A stretch of DNA of 41,562 bases from Fermentibacter danicus (GCA_001618615.1 LKHB01000206.1:1-41562), one strand, 5' to 3'; numbered from the stretch's first letter, positions 16,196 through 26,175 are shown. Numbers and translations are program-made. The notes: generated by a model not told the origin, from the sequence alone.

Positions 16196-16912
16196 CTAGA
16201 TGAGGCCCAGGAAGTCCACAGCCAGACACCGGTAGGTCTCCCCGCCGGCCTCGAATAGATCCCTTATCTGGATGGAGATCCTCACCTGTCCGAAACTCTG
16301 CCAGTAGCCCTCCAGGTTGAGGAAGCCGCCGGTCTCGTCGAAACGCACCGAGGCGGGTTCGTTCGTTGCGGGATCCCAGTCTGCGGCGATTCCGAAGCCC
16401 GCCGGAAGGGACTTGTCGACACCCAGCCAGCATCCTGCGTGGTCGGGATCGTCGAACGAGATGGATATGCCGCCATGAAAGGCCATGTCGCCGCCGGGGG
16501 CCGCGAAGTTCTTGGAAAGAGCCAGATAGAGCCCCCTGGACAGACGGTTGAACCTGCCGCCAGCCCTGGAGGGCTCGCGTTCGTTCGAATAGCCCACGGC
16601 CAGCGCAGGGAAGGAAACCGTCTCGTCCACGAACCTGAACCGGCCGGAGAGGCTCAGGCGGTCGAACCATTCGGGGTCGTCCATGCCCGTGACGTCCCAG
16701 CCGCCGTAGGAGACACCCGCCATGAGCCGGGGCAGCACTCCGACCGAGATACCGAAACGGAGCCCGTCGGTGGGGAATGTGCTCATATCGACGTAGTAGG
16801 TTCTCGGAGAGAGCATTCCCGCCGTAGGCTCCGTGACGACGCGCATCAGTTCGCCCGCCTGCGGGGCCGAAGCAGAGAGCGCCAGCACGGCTGCGATCAC
16901 GGACTGCCTCAA
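16196..16912 (-). CDS. Exported small barrel-like protein of unknown function
   Basis: A 238-residue protein starting at TTG (16912), which overlaps the dnaE stop as TTGA. Residues 1-19 look like a cleavable signal peptide (ending SAPQAGE). The rest is a run of amphipathic strands rich in Gly, Tyr and Phe, such as RFGISVGVLPRLMAGVSYGG and LSLSGRFRFV, and ends in FLGLI. This fits an outer-membrane beta-barrel. Part of the pattern recalls the barrel segments of YjbH-type proteins, but I cannot assign it with confidence. It has no obvious functional link with its upstream neighbour dnaE. Confidence 0.6.
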   Translation of the reverse strand: MRQSVIAAVLALSASAPQAGELMRVVTEPTAGMLSPRTYYVDMSTFPTDGLRFGISVGVLPRLMAGVSYGGWDVTGMDDPEWFDRLSLSGRFRFVDETVSFPALAVGYSNEREPSRAGGRFNRLSRGLYLALSKNFAAPGGDMAFHGGISISFDDPDHAGCWLGVDKSLPAGFGIAADWDPATNEPASVRFDETGGFLNLEGYWQSFGQVRISIQIRDLFEAGGETYRCLAVDFLGLI

Positions 16913-19900
16913 TTGAGACTCCTAACCCCGGGCGCCAGGCGCACGGCGTCCACTCCCAGGAGCGACCTCAGATCCGCGAGGAGCCGGTCGGTGGGTTCGA
17001 CCCTTACGGACCGTGACTCCGCAGTCATCACCCGTCCTGTGGAAAACACTATCTCGAGTTTCACCGGACCGTTCCCGGGGCACTCGCTGATCCTTCCCGC
17101 CACCTTCTCCCGGAGAGGGGCGTCGCACCCGGAAGCGCTGAACCTCAACACCAGACCGGCCTTGAGCTGCCGCCTGGCCTTCTCGATGAGCACCGCTCCG
17201 GATACGCTGAGCCGGTTCTCCTCGCGGCGATCGGTGATCTCGCCCTCGACGAGGATGAACGACCCGGGCTCCAGGAGCTGCCGGATCTTCTGAAGTATAT
17301 CACTGAAGACTATCACCTCGCACGACCCGGTCCTTCCCTCCAGTGTAACGAAAGCGATGGGGCCCGATCTGGAGGGAATCTCCTTCACGGAGGTGACCAC
17401 CCCGGCGGTCCTGGCCCTGCCTCTCGCGGGCATGGCCTCCCCGGGCTCGAAGTCCGTGAAGGCGGCTATGTCTTCGGAGTACTCGTCCATCGGGTGGCCG
17501 GAGAAATAGAATCCGAGGGACGATTTTTCGAGATTGAGCCGGGTCGGAATCGTCATCTCGGGCTCGTCGGGCAGCGAAGGCTCGGGAAGGGCCTCCGGAG
17601 AGGCGCTTCCGCCGAAGAGCGACATCTGGCCGGCCTCCCTCATCTGCCTGGCCCTGGCTCCGTATTCCATAACAGTCTCTATCCCGGCCATCACGCGGGC
17701 CCTGGACGGCTCCAGGCAGTCGAAGGCGCCGGCGCCGGCGAGTGATTCGTAGACCCTTCTGTTGACGGTGGAGGAATCCACCCGGGAGGCGAAGTCGAAC
17801 AGATCCCTGAACGGCCCGCCCTCCTCCCTCGCCCTCATGATCTCCGCCGCGGGCCCCTCCCCCACGTTCCTGACGGCGGAGAGCGCATAGACGATCGAAC
17901 CCTCCGGATTCACCCCGAAGGAGACGCCTCCCTCGCAGACGGAGGGAGGCAGAAGCGTCACACCCATTCTGCGGCAGTCCTCGGCGACGATCGAGATCTG
18001 GTCGATAGTCCCGATCCAGCTCGACAGGAGCGCCGCCATGAACCGGGCGGGATGATGGGCCTTCATGTACGCGGTCCGGAACGCAAGCAGTGCGTAGCTT
18101 ACGGCATGGGACTTGTTGAAGCCGTATTCGGCGAATTTCTCGATCTGGTCGAAGATGTCCACCGCGGTCTTTTTCTGGATGCCTCTCCCGGTGGCCCCCT
18201 CGACGAACCTGTCCCTCTGCCTGGCCATGATGGCCGCGTTCTTCTTGGAGATGGCCTTTCTGAACACATCGGCTTCGGACATCGTCATGCCGCTCAGGCG
18301 GTGGGCTATGGCCATCACCTGCTCCTGGTAGATCATGACGCCGTAGGTCTCCGAAAGGACATCCTCGAGTTCCGGATGCAGGTAGCTTATGCGGAACCCG
18401 TTCCCGGCCTCCATCCCCTGCTTGTTCTGGGCATAGGTGTCGATCATGTGCATCGAACCCGGCCGGAAGATCGCCACGGCGGCGGTCACGTCCTCGAATC
18501 TGTTTACGCCGATCTTCCGGAGAGCCTCGCGCATCCCGGACCCCTCGAGCTGGAACACTCCCGTGGTTTCACCGCTCCGGATGAGGGCGAGGGTCTCGGG
18601 ATCGTCCAGGGGGATGGAGTCCAGGCTGAAATCGTCGCAGCCCGACTCCACCACCATCCGCTCGGCCTTCTGAAGCACCGTCACGGTCCGGAGCCCCAGC
18701 ACGTCCAGCTTCATGAGACCCGCCCTGTCGAGGCTTCTCATCTCGTACTGGGTCATTATCTCGTTCTTCGACTGGTAGAGCGGCACGAAGTCGAGAAGGT
18801 CGCCCGGAGCGATTATCACGCCGGCCGCATGGACCGACGTGTTCTTCACGTGATTCTCCAGAACCTTGCACAGATCGATGACCTTCGCGACAGTCTCGTC
18901 CGAGGAGGCGCTCTGCGCTATCTGAGGCACAGCCTCCATTATCTCTTCGAGCGAAGCGTTGGGGTCGTTCTCCTTCGCGGCCATACGCGAGAGCCGGTCG
19001 CCCAGTTCGAAGGGCAGGCCCAGGGCGCGTACGACGTCGCGGATCACGCTCTTCGCCTTCATCCTGTTGAAGGTGACGATCTGGCTTACGTTGGACCGGC
19101 CGTACATGGCCACGATATGCTCGATGACCTCCTGGCGGCGCTCCACGCAGAAGTCCAGGTCGATGTCCGGCATCTCACGCCTGGCGGGGTTCAGGAACCG
19201 GCTGAAGTTGAGCCCGTGTACGAGAGGATTGACGTCGGTGATGCCGGTGGCGTAGGACACCAGGCTGCCGGCGGCGGAGCCCCTCCCCGGACCCGTGGCG
19301 ATTCCCTGCGAGGCGGCCCAGCGCCTGAGTTCCGCGACTATCAGGAAGTAGCCCGGGAAGCCCATGTCCTCTATCACCTGGAGTTCAGTCGAAAGCCTCT
19401 CGGTCTCCTCCGGGGAGAGATCCCTCCCCAGGCGACGGGAGAGACCGGAGAAGGCGTTCTCCCTGAGGACTGAAGCCATGTCGGCCCCCTCGGGGATCGG
19501 GAATGCCGGGAGCTGTATCTCGCCCTTCTCGAAGCTGAAGCTGCAGAGTTCGGCGATCCTGGCGGTGTTGGCGACGCTCTCGGGAATCCAGTCGAAGAGG
19601 GTCTCCATCTCGAGCGGAGTCTTCACGTAGAACTCGGGCGTCCCGAACCTCATCCGGCCGGGATCGTCCATCTTCCTGTTGGTCTGCAGGCAGAGCAGGA
19701 CCTCGTGGGCGTAGGCGTGCTCCCTGCGCAGGTAGTGGGCATCGTTCGTGGCCACGGGCAGGGCTCCGGTCTCCGCGGCCAGCTTCGCCAGACCCGGCAG
19801 GACGGCCTTCTCGTCCGCAAGCCCGTGGTCCATCAGCTCGATGAAGAACCGGTCCCGCCCCACCAGGTCGTGGTAGAAGCCCACGGCCTCCCTGGCTCCG

Positions 19901-20370
19901 CTCTCGTCTCCCGCCAGCACCCGCTCGGCGATTTCGCCCCTCAGGCATGCCGAGCCTATTGCGAGCCCCCCGCAGTGCCGGGAGAGAACTTCCCTGTCTA
20001 TCCTGGGCTTGAAGTAGAAGCCTTCGAGATACCCGATCGAGGAGAGCCTGCACAGGTTCCTGTATCCTTCCTCGTCCATGGCGAGGAGGGTCAGGTGGTT
20101 GTATCGGGAGCCCCTGCCGCCCGCATCGCGTTCGGAGATCGGAGTCGGGGAGATGTAGGCCTCCATGCCGATGATGGGCCGGAGGTCACGCTTCACCAGT
20201 TCGTCATGGAACTCGATCGCGCCGAAGAGGCTGCCGTGATCGGTGACGGCGCATCCCCGCATGCCGGTTTCCACGAGCAGATCGGCCAGCTCGGAGGCCT
20301 GAACCGCCCCGTCGAGGAGGCTGTACTCGGAGTGCAGGTGAAGGTGGTGGAAATCGCTCCGGGACGGCAT
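16909..20370 (-). CDS. dnaE: DNA polymerase III alpha subunit
   Basis: The replicative polymerase, 1153 residues, full length. The N-terminal PHP domain starts FHHLHLHSEYSLLDG (His11 and His13). The polymerase active site shows MPDIDLDF (Asp402 and Asp404) and KLDVLGLRT (Asp556). Further on are YQEQVMAIA and GYFLIVAEL, then GFNKSHAVSYA, a helix-hairpin-helix region, FYFSGHPMDEY and an OB-fold domain (RARTAGVVTSVKE). The PHP domain keeps several metal-binding His and Asp residues, so it may be an active proofreading site, as in other DnaE1 polymerases; this is inference. The start ATG at 20370 has a modest GAGGG site. The barrel gene begins inside its stop codon. Confidence 0.97.
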   Translation of the reverse strand: MPSRSDFHHLHLHSEYSLLDGAVQASELADLLVETGMRGCAVTDHGSLFGAIEFHDELVKRDLRPIIGMEAYISPTPISERDAGGRGSRYNHLTLLAMDEEGYRNLCRLSSIGYLEGFYFKPRIDREVLSRHCGGLAIGSACLRGEIAERVLAGDESGAREAVGFYHDLVGRDRFFIELMDHGLADEKAVLPGLAKLAAETGALPVATNDAHYLRREHAYAHEVLLCLQTNRKMDDPGRMRFGTPEFYVKTPLEMETLFDWIPESVANTARIAELCSFSFEKGEIQLPAFPIPEGADMASVLRENAFSGLSRRLGRDLSPEETERLSTELQVIEDMGFPGYFLIVAELRRWAASQGIATGPGRGSAAGSLVSYATGITDVNPLVHGLNFSRFLNPARREMPDIDLDFCVERRQEVIEHIVAMYGRSNVSQIVTFNRMKAKSVIRDVVRALGLPFELGDRLSRMAAKENDPNASLEEIMEAVPQIAQSASSDETVAKVIDLCKVLENHVKNTSVHAAGVIIAPGDLLDFVPLYQSKNEIMTQYEMRSLDRAGLMKLDVLGLRTVTVLQKAERMVVESGCDDFSLDSIPLDDPETLALIRSGETTGVFQLEGSGMREALRKIGVNRFEDVTAAVAIFRPGSMHMIDTYAQNKQGMEAGNGFRISYLHPELEDVLSETYGVMIYQEQVMAIAHRLSGMTMSEADVFRKAISKKNAAIMARQRDRFVEGATGRGIQKKTAVDIFDQIEKFAEYGFNKSHAVSYALLAFRTAYMKAHHPARFMAALLSSWIGTIDQISIVAEDCRRMGVTLLPPSVCEGGVSFGVNPEGSIVYALSAVRNVGEGPAAEIMRAREEGGPFRDLFDFASRVDSSTVNRRVYESLAGAGAFDCLEPSRARVMAGIETVMEYGARARQMREAGQMSLFGGSASPEALPEPSLPDEPEMTIPTRLNLEKSSLGFYFSGHPMDEYSEDIAAFTDFEPGEAMPARGRARTAGVVTSVKEIPSRSGPIAFVTLEGRTGSCEVIVFSDILQKIRQLLEPGSFILVEGEITDRREENRLSVSGAVLIEKARRQLKAGLVLRFSASGCDAPLREKVAGRISECPGNGPVKLEIVFSTGRVMTAESRSVRVEPTDRLLADLRSLLGVDAVRLAPGVRSLN

Positions 20371-20381
20371 TACTTAAGCCC

Positions 20382-21533
20382 TCAAGCCTCTTCCCCGCCG
20401 GCCCTGGACGATCCGGCCGAACTATCCCCGGAGGGGCAGGTCTGCCCGTACTGCCTTTCGAACTCGGCGAGATCCTCCTGATCGGCTCTGGCCAGGAGAT
20501 CCTCCCCGTCCTTCCTGTACCTGACCGCGAGGTAGATCACGGTCCAGGCGGAACTGCACGAGGAGAACCAGTAGGAGACGAGAACAAGGGCGATCGCGGC
20601 GCCCGAAGCAGCCATCAGCGCCGAGGGCAGTGCGGGCATGGAGGGCGCTCCGGAGCCTGCAAGACCCAGTATGTCCACTATCCCGGAATACGCCCCCACC
20701 AGGGATGGGGCGAGGAAGCCGAGACCTCCCTGGAGGAGGGAGAAGGGATTCCCGCCGCCGGCCAGCGAGGTTCCGAAGGCCAGAAAGCCTGTGGCCGCAG
20801 AGCTGAAGACGAGGAACACGAGGGCGGCGAGAGCCCTTGTCAGAACGGCCGTCAGGCCGTAAAGGACGAGCCTCCAGGGCTGAGCGGTCACGGACGAGAA
20901 CAGCTCGAAGACCGTCTCGAACGAGTCGCCCTTCGTGCAGGCCACTATCGGCGGCACGAGGAGCACCGAGGCGAGGAGGGCCACTGCGGCGAGCACGACC
21001 AGAAGCGAGGCGCCCCATCCGGGAACGGCAAGGAGACCCAGGAGCACGGGGCCGACTGCGGGTATGCGCCCTGCCAGCCCGAGCAGCAGGCCGCACGCCA
21101 GAGCGATCCCGAGACCCGCGGCGAGCGCGGCGGGAACTGCGAAGACAGGGCGCCAGTGCCTGCGGGCGAAGGCTGAGGCATCGCGTCCGGAGAAGAAGTC
21201 GTCCCCCCTGATCTGCTCGAAAGTGATGCGGGAGGTCCGGAGCGAGGCCGACAGCATGAGCACGGCGATCAGGACGACTCCGACGACGAGGAGTGCGACG
21301 GATTGCCACGAAGCCCAGAATATCCCCGAGGGGAGCGGAAGCAGCCTGGAGGCTTCGAACACGGGGCCGATGCCTGCCGGATCGGCGGCGAGCCAGCCCA
21401 GGTACGTGAACACGGACCACGACGCCCAGGAGAGGACCAGCGTCTTGAAGTAAATCCAGATCTTCCTGCCGCTCAGACCCAGTCTTGCGCAGGACGGAAC
21501 ATCCCTCACGTCGAAGTAGAGCTTCTTTGACAT
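20382..21533 (-). CDS. Polytopic membrane protein of unknown function
   Basis: A 383-residue integral membrane protein with about six to seven hydrophobic segments. The N-terminus KIWIYFKTLVLSWASWSVF and the cytoplasmic segment TRSSRITFEQIRG-like region around residues 95-110 are followed by long Ala/Leu/Gly-rich helices. The hydrophilic C-terminus contains DQEDLAEFERQYGQ. The start at 21533 (MSKKLYFDV) follows GGAGG at a good spacing. It lies 11 bases upstream of dnaE, so it probably shares its transcript. No family was recognised. Confidence 0.65.
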   Translation of the reverse strand: MSKKLYFDVRDVPSCARLGLSGRKIWIYFKTLVLSWASWSVFTYLGWLAADPAGIGPVFEASRLLPLPSGIFWASWQSVALLVVGVVLIAVLMLSASLRTSRITFEQIRGDDFFSGRDASAFARRHWRPVFAVPAALAAGLGIALACGLLLGLAGRIPAVGPVLLGLLAVPGWGASLLVVLAAVALLASVLLVPPIVACTKGDSFETVFELFSSVTAQPWRLVLYGLTAVLTRALAALVFLVFSSAATGFLAFGTSLAGGGNPFSLLQGGLGFLAPSLVGAYSGIVDILGLAGSGAPSMPALPSALMAASGAAIALVLVSYWFSSCSSAWTVIYLAVRYRKDGEDLLARADQEDLAEFERQYGQTCPSGDSSAGSSRAGGEEA

Positions 21534-21573
21534 CCGACCGTCCTCCAAGCGAGCTTCCGGAACACCACCCAAG

Positions 21574-22308
21574 TCAGTCGATGATATACCCGCGGGCCTC
21601 CGGACGGTAGGTCAGAGTAAGCGCGCCCGCGACGTCGCCGCCCTCCGCCTCGAGGAAGGCGGCCGCCTCGCTCAGGGTGCTCCCGGTGGTTACCACGTCG
21701 TCCACGAGCAGGATGGGAACTCCGCCGGGAACGGCTTCCCGTCCCGCCCCGAAGGCCCCCCTGACGTTCGACCTGCGCATGGCGGCCGACAGGCCGGTCT
21801 GCGGAGGCCTGTCCTCCTTGGAAAGGCATCGGGACATACGCGCTCCGTGAGCCCTTGCCAGCGCCGCCCCGATCTCCTCCGCCTGGTTGTAGCCCCTCTG
21901 CCTGAGCCGCGTCCTGCATAGCGGCACGGGTACGATCACGCAGCCGGCGGCATCCGGCGGGATCGTTCCCGCCCCGGTCATGAGGTCGGCGGCCAGCCTG
22001 CCCAGCTCCCTGCGGCCCTGGAACTTGAGCCCGATGACCAGCTCGCGTGCGGAACCCGCATGGAGGAACGAACTCCGAACTACTACCCTGGAGTGGTTTT
22101 CGAGGACCACCGGCGCGTACCTGTCCGTATTCGGGTAGAGCCTTGCGACGCACCAGCCGCAGAGGGGCCCGGGCGTCGACTGCAGAACCGCCCCGCAGAG
22201 ACGGCACGCCCTGTCGGCGAGGAGCGAGGCGATGCGTGATACGGCGAGGCCCAGCGAACGGATCAGGGGATGTGCGGAAACGGTGCTGGAACGCGCTCCG
22301 CCCGGCAC
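21574..22308 (-). CDS. comF: ComF-family phosphoribosyltransferase-like protein
   Basis: A 244-residue protein related to ComF/GntX, implicated in DNA uptake or in handling of taken-up DNA. An N-terminal zinc finger (CRLCGAV with CGWC) is followed by LKFQGRRELG, a type I phosphoribosyltransferase core (VPVPLCRTRLRQRGYNQA) and the PRPP motif ILLVDDVVTTGSTLSEA. All family hallmarks are present and the length is normal (about 220-250). The start is taken as GTG at 22308, 5 bases after the lgt stop; the ribosome site there is weak. It is likely part of the lgt transcript. Confidence 0.88.
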   Translation of the reverse strand: MPGGARSSTVSAHPLIRSLGLAVSRIASLLADRACRLCGAVLQSTPGPLCGWCVARLYPNTDRYAPVVLENHSRVVVRSSFLHAGSARELVIGLKFQGRRELGRLAADLMTGAGTIPPDAAGCVIVPVPLCRTRLRQRGYNQAEEIGAALARAHGARMSRCLSKEDRPPQTGLSAAMRRSNVRGAFGAGREAVPGGVPILLVDDVVTTGSTLSEAAAFLEAEGGDVAGALTLTYRPEARGYIID

Positions 22309-22313
22309 GGCCC

Positions 22314-23165
22314 CTACCGATTCGAAGTCCGCTCGACCGGCCCGGCCTGGACCCGCCCGGCGGCCCTTCTGTCTCGAAGGTAGAGGATCGGGCCCAGCAC
22401 GAAGGCGGAGGCCGCCATGAGCAGGCTTATCACCTGGTTGTCGGTCACTCCGGCCCGGCCCGCGAATCTGCTGTAACCCAGGAGGTCGTTCGTGGCGTGG
22501 TCGAAGTAGCGGAACTCCTCTATGCCGAATCTCGTCGCCCCGTACAGCCCGAGGAACAGAACGAACACGAAGCCCCGGAAATGCCCCCTGCGGTCCGCCC
22601 AGAGCAGGAGGATCAGGATCAGCAGGCCGGCGGCGGAGTCGTAGAGCTGGGTGGGATGGAGGGGCGCGGAGCCGAAGACGGACCAGGGCAGGGAGCCCTC
22701 GGGGAAGGAGACGCCCAGACTGCAGGAGGTGGGCGATCCGAAGCAGCATCCGTTGAGGAAGCATCCGATCCTCGTGATGAAGTTTCCCAGCATGAAGGAC
22801 GGGATCGCCGCATCGGCCAGGCTCATCGCGTCCCACTTCCGGACGGCGATGTAGATGAATGCGGTGATCATCGCCAGGATCACGCCTCCGAGCATGCTCA
22901 GGCCGTAGAGTCCCTTCCAGAAGGCTATCACGTCGAGCCAGTGCCCCCTGAACTGGCTCAGGTGGGTTGCGACGTAGAAGGCTCTTGATCCGACGATGGC
23001 CGCCATCATCACCCATACGCCGAGGTCGGCTATGTCGGAAGCCTTGTAGCCCAGCCTGCCGGCCCTGTCCGCGGCGAGTTTCACGCCGAGGAGGAAGGAG
23101 ACGGCAAGGGCCAGCCCGTAGCTGTTTATGGGTATGGACCCGATTCTGAAGAGCACGGGGAACAT
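22314..23165 (-). CDS. lgt: Prolipoprotein diacylglyceryl transferase
   Basis: Inner-membrane enzyme that moves a diacylglyceryl group onto the lipobox cysteine of prolipoproteins, the first step of their maturation. A 283-residue, multi-helix protein. Family segments are IPINSYGLALAVSFLLG near the N-terminus, RIGCFLNGCCFG (the signature, with Arg), APLHPTQLYDS and RFGIEEFRY with its conserved Arg. The start ATG at 23165 follows GGAGG by 7 bases. It works upstream of LspA, encoded at 10717-11202. The 95 bases between rodA and lgt may carry a processing or weak termination site (an imperfect hairpin at about 23230-23254). Confidence 0.95.
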   Translation of the reverse strand: MFPVLFRIGSIPINSYGLALAVSFLLGVKLAADRAGRLGYKASDIADLGVWVMMAAIVGSRAFYVATHLSQFRGHWLDVIAFWKGLYGLSMLGGVILAMITAFIYIAVRKWDAMSLADAAIPSFMLGNFITRIGCFLNGCCFGSPTSCSLGVSFPEGSLPWSVFGSAPLHPTQLYDSAAGLLILILLLWADRRGHFRGFVFVLFLGLYGATRFGIEEFRYFDHATNDLLGYSRFAGRAGVTDNQVISLLMAASAFVLGPILYLRDRRAAGRVQAGPVERTSNR

Positions 23166-23260
23166 CTCGGAACCTCCGATATTGGGCCGGCTTGCGGCAC
23201 ACGGCCGAACCGGTGGAATATAATCCGGCGCCTGGTACCGGACACCGGGCGCAAAGCCCC

Positions 23261-24457
23261 CTAGAACTCCCTCCAGTTCCTCGCCACGTTCATTCCGAGG
23301 CCGGCGATGAACATCGCCGACAGAAGCTGGCTGCCCCCGTAGCTCACGAGGACCAGCGGGAGCCCGGTCACCGGCATGATGCCGAGGGTCATTCCGACGT
23401 TGATGAAGACGTGCACGACGAAGTAGCATGCGCACCCGGCGGCCAGGATCGAGCCGAACTCGCTCATCGACACCTTCGCCGCCCTCAGCAGCCTGAACGC
23501 CAGCAGTGCGAAGGCGCCGAGCAGGAGCAGCGATCCGGCGAAGCCCGTCTCCTCCGCCCAGACGGAGAAAATGAAGTCGGTGTGCCGCGCCGGCAGGAAG
23601 GCCAGGCCCTTCTGTGCGCCCTGGAGATAGCCCTGCCCCCAGATGCCTCCCGAACCGATCGCCACTTCGGACTGGATCACGTTCCACCCGGCGCCGTGAG
23701 GATCGGCCGCCGGATTGAGGAAGGTGGTCAGCCTCGTCTGCTGGTACGGGTGGAGGAGATTCCACACCATGGGGGTGAAGACCGCTATCAGGGTGTTGCC
23801 GCCCAGGATGAACAGCCATACCGGGATCGATGCCTTGCGGCGGAGCAGGATGATGACCAGAACGGCGGTGAACACGAGCCAGAAGACGAGCTTCGTGGAC
23901 GAAAGGGCTGCGAAGACCGGGCTGACGACGAGGAATATCCAGTCGGGGCCGTATCCCGCCCACCAGGTGAGCATGAGCAGGATGATGACCATCGCCGTTG
24001 CAGTGCCGAGATCCGGCTGGAGCCAGGTGAGCAGGATGGCGGGGGAGGCGCCGAGGAAAACCAGTAGGACTCCGTATTTCCTGGGCCTGGACTTGAGATC
24101 GGCGAAGGCTCTCGCCGCGGCGACGATGATGGCTATCTTGGCGAATTCCGAAGGCTGGACGTGGAGGGGGCCGAATATCAGCCACCGGCCTGCCGGTCCT
24201 CCGCCGAAGAATACGGTCAGAAGGAGCAGCAGACAGATCGCGACAAGGAAGATGTAGGCGAAATCCTCCACGAGACGCAGGGCGAGTGTGGCCCCCAGCC
24301 GGAAGACGAGGATTCCGACCGCCATCCACAACACCTGCTTCAGGAACACGTTCTCCCCCGACACGGCCCTCGAGGCGGAGTAGACAGCCAGCAGGCCGCA
24401 TGCGAGGATCACGGCAAGCGCGGCGAGCATCACCCTGTCGGTCTTGATCGTCGTCAT
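23261..24457 (-). CDS. rodA: Peptidoglycan glycosyltransferase RodA (SEDS family)
   Basis: Polymerises glycan strands during side-wall growth, together with PBP2. 398 residues with about ten membrane segments. SEDS hallmarks are QPSEFAKIAIIVAAA, TWLQPDLGTATAM (with the catalytic-loop Asp), WAEETGFAGSLLLL and PVTGLPLVLVSYGGSQLL near the C-terminus. The length is normal. The start overlaps the mrdA stop as ATGA, so translation is coupled to its partner PBP2. Its position at the end of the mre operon and not beside ftsZ supports RodA over FtsW. Confidence 0.95.
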   Translation of the reverse strand: MTTIKTDRVMLAALAVILACGLLAVYSASRAVSGENVFLKQVLWMAVGILVFRLGATLALRLVEDFAYIFLVAICLLLLLTVFFGGGPAGRWLIFGPLHVQPSEFAKIAIIVAAARAFADLKSRPRKYGVLLVFLGASPAILLTWLQPDLGTATAMVIILLMLTWWAGYGPDWIFLVVSPVFAALSSTKLVFWLVFTAVLVIILLRRKASIPVWLFILGGNTLIAVFTPMVWNLLHPYQQTRLTTFLNPAADPHGAGWNVIQSEVAIGSGGIWGQGYLQGAQKGLAFLPARHTDFIFSVWAEETGFAGSLLLLGAFALLAFRLLRAAKVSMSEFGSILAAGCACYFVVHVFINVGMTLGIMPVTGLPLVLVSYGGSQLLSAMFIAGLGMNVARNWREF

Positions 24458-26175
24458 CCGCCATCTCCCAGATAGCCGGCGAGGATCCTGTACACGATGG
24501 GCGCCGCGACCGCTCCGCCGTGTCCGCCATGCTCCACCACCACGGCGATCGCCAGGGGTTCGGGCTCTCTGATGAATCCGACCACCCAGGCATGGTCACC
24601 GGCCGAACTCTCGGCCGTACCGCTCTTCCCGAAGAACTCCCAGGGCATGGACGAAAGGGACGATAGCGTGCCGGCGTTGCCGTACACGGCTTCCCTCATT
24701 CCCTCGACAACCGTGGACACGGCTGATACGGAGAGTTCCAGGTCACTCCACGGCGCTTCGGCCGCCGGAATCTCCCGGACCAGCTTCAACCCGGGCATCT
24801 CCCCTCCGGAGGCGAAGATTCCCGTCATCACGGCCATCTGCAGGGGATTCACCAGCAGTTCGCCCTGGCCGATCGACAAGTTGAGAAGGTTTCCGAGGCC
24901 CCAGCCCCCGGAGCCGTAAAGGCTGTCCATGAGGAGCCGGTCCGGCACAAGGCCCCTGCTCTCCCCGGGAAGGATGTTGAGCAGCCTCCTTCCGAGGCCG
25001 AACTTGCGCGAGAACTCGGCCAGCCCGTCCATCGAACCGAGCTGGATCGTCCGATAGAAGAACACGTCGCAGGATCGGGCGAGGGCATCCACCACGTCGA
25101 GCCGCCCGTGCACGGACCAGCAGCCGAAGTCGTTCCCTCCGAGATGATATGACCCGTAGCACGGATCGGGCCGGAAATCAGGTGTTATGAATCCGTACTG
25201 CAGCAGATAGGCTGCCGAGATGAGCTTATAGACCGATCCCGGGGGATATCTTGCGGCCCACGCACGGCTGAACATCGGACGCTCCGGGTTCTGGGAGATC
25301 TCCCGCCAGCCGGCTACGCTTATCCCGTCGGCCATCGTCTGTGGATCGAAGCCGGGGCTGGAGGCGAGGCAGAGTATCTCGCCCGTCTTGTAGTCGAGGA
25401 TCACGGCGGCTCCAGGAGCGGTCTCCTCGTCGAGTATCGCGCAGGTAAGCTCCTGGAGTCCGGTGTCTATCGTCAGGGTGAGGTCGTGCCCCGGCATGGG
25501 CGCCACTTCGCCTGCGCCCTCGAACTCGCTCACCACCCTGCCCATGGCGTCGACGACCTGTTGCGTGTATCCGGGCTGACCCGCCAGTAGATAGTTGAGC
25601 GTGCTCTCCAGGCCGGCCCTTCCGGTGATCTCGCCCTCGAAGGCGCCATCCTCTTCGCTTTCCCCGACATATCCCACGATATGGCAGAAGGACATTCCGT
25701 GATAGTAGCGGCGACGCGGAACCACATCGATTATCAGCCCTCCGAAGCGGTGCAGATTCTCGGAGAGCGGGCCGATCGCGATCAGATCCAGGTCGTCGAC
25801 CACCACGAAAGGTCTGAACGGACGGGACGAGGCTCTGCCGAGCCTCGCCCTCAGTGAGTCCGCCGGGATTCCGATCAGCGAGGCCACCTCTTCCGTGGCG
25901 GTGGTGTCGAATTCCGACCGGACCGCGGAGATGACGAACGATGGAACGTTGTCGACGAGGATCTCGCCGTTCCTGTCCCTGATTATCCCTCTCGGGGCGG
26001 GCCGGTAGATGACCCTGATGTGGTTGCTGGTGGAGATGCTCCGGTAGTAGTCGCCCCGGACGGACTGCAGATGGAAGAGCCGGGCCGCCAGCCCCAGGAA
26101 CAGAAGGAGGAAGACGGCTGAGAACCCTGCCATCGGCCTTCCGGGCGCCCCGGAGGATAGGTCAGACAGCCTCAT
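24454..26175 (-). CDS. mrdA: Penicillin-binding protein 2 (cell-elongation transpeptidase)
   Basis: Cross-links peptidoglycan during elongation and pairs with RodA. A 573-residue bitopic protein: one N-terminal membrane helix (FSAVFLLLFLGLAARLFHL), a pedestal dimerisation domain with RGIIRDRNGEILV, and a transpeptidase domain. Active-site motifs are PPGSVYK (SxxK, catalytic Ser), SCD (SxN position) and KSGTAE (KTG position). YPPGSVYK together with GLGNLLNLSIGQGELLVNPL is typical of this class. The gene overlaps the end of mreD by 14 bases and the start of rodA by 4. The start at 26175 has only a weak ribosome site, consistent with translational coupling. Confidence 0.95.
   Translation of the reverse strand: MRLSDLSSGAPGRPMAGFSAVFLLLFLGLAARLFHLQSVRGDYYRSISTSNHIRVIYRPAPRGIIRDRNGEILVDNVPSFVISAVRSEFDTTATEEVASLIGIPADSLRARLGRASSRPFRPFVVVDDLDLIAIGPLSENLHRFGGLIIDVVPRRRYYHGMSFCHIVGYVGESEEDGAFEGEITGRAGLESTLNYLLAGQPGYTQQVVDAMGRVVSEFEGAGEVAPMPGHDLTLTIDTGLQELTCAILDEETAPGAAVILDYKTGEILCLASSPGFDPQTMADGISVAGWREISQNPERPMFSRAWAARYPPGSVYKLISAAYLLQYGFITPDFRPDPCYGSYHLGGNDFGCWSVHGRLDVVDALARSCDVFFYRTIQLGSMDGLAEFSRKFGLGRRLLNILPGESRGLVPDRLLMDSLYGSGGWGLGNLLNLSIGQGELLVNPLQMAVMTGIFASGGEMPGLKLVREIPAAEAPWSDLELSVSAVSTVVEGMREAVYGNAGTLSSLSSMPWEFFGKSGTAESSAGDHAWVVGFIREPEPLAIAVVVEHGGHGGAVAAPIVYRILAGYLGDGG

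Noticed and set aside
22314..24599. 761-codon minus-strand frame
   Set aside because: Only the last 283 codons are lgt; the rest overlaps rodA out of frame.
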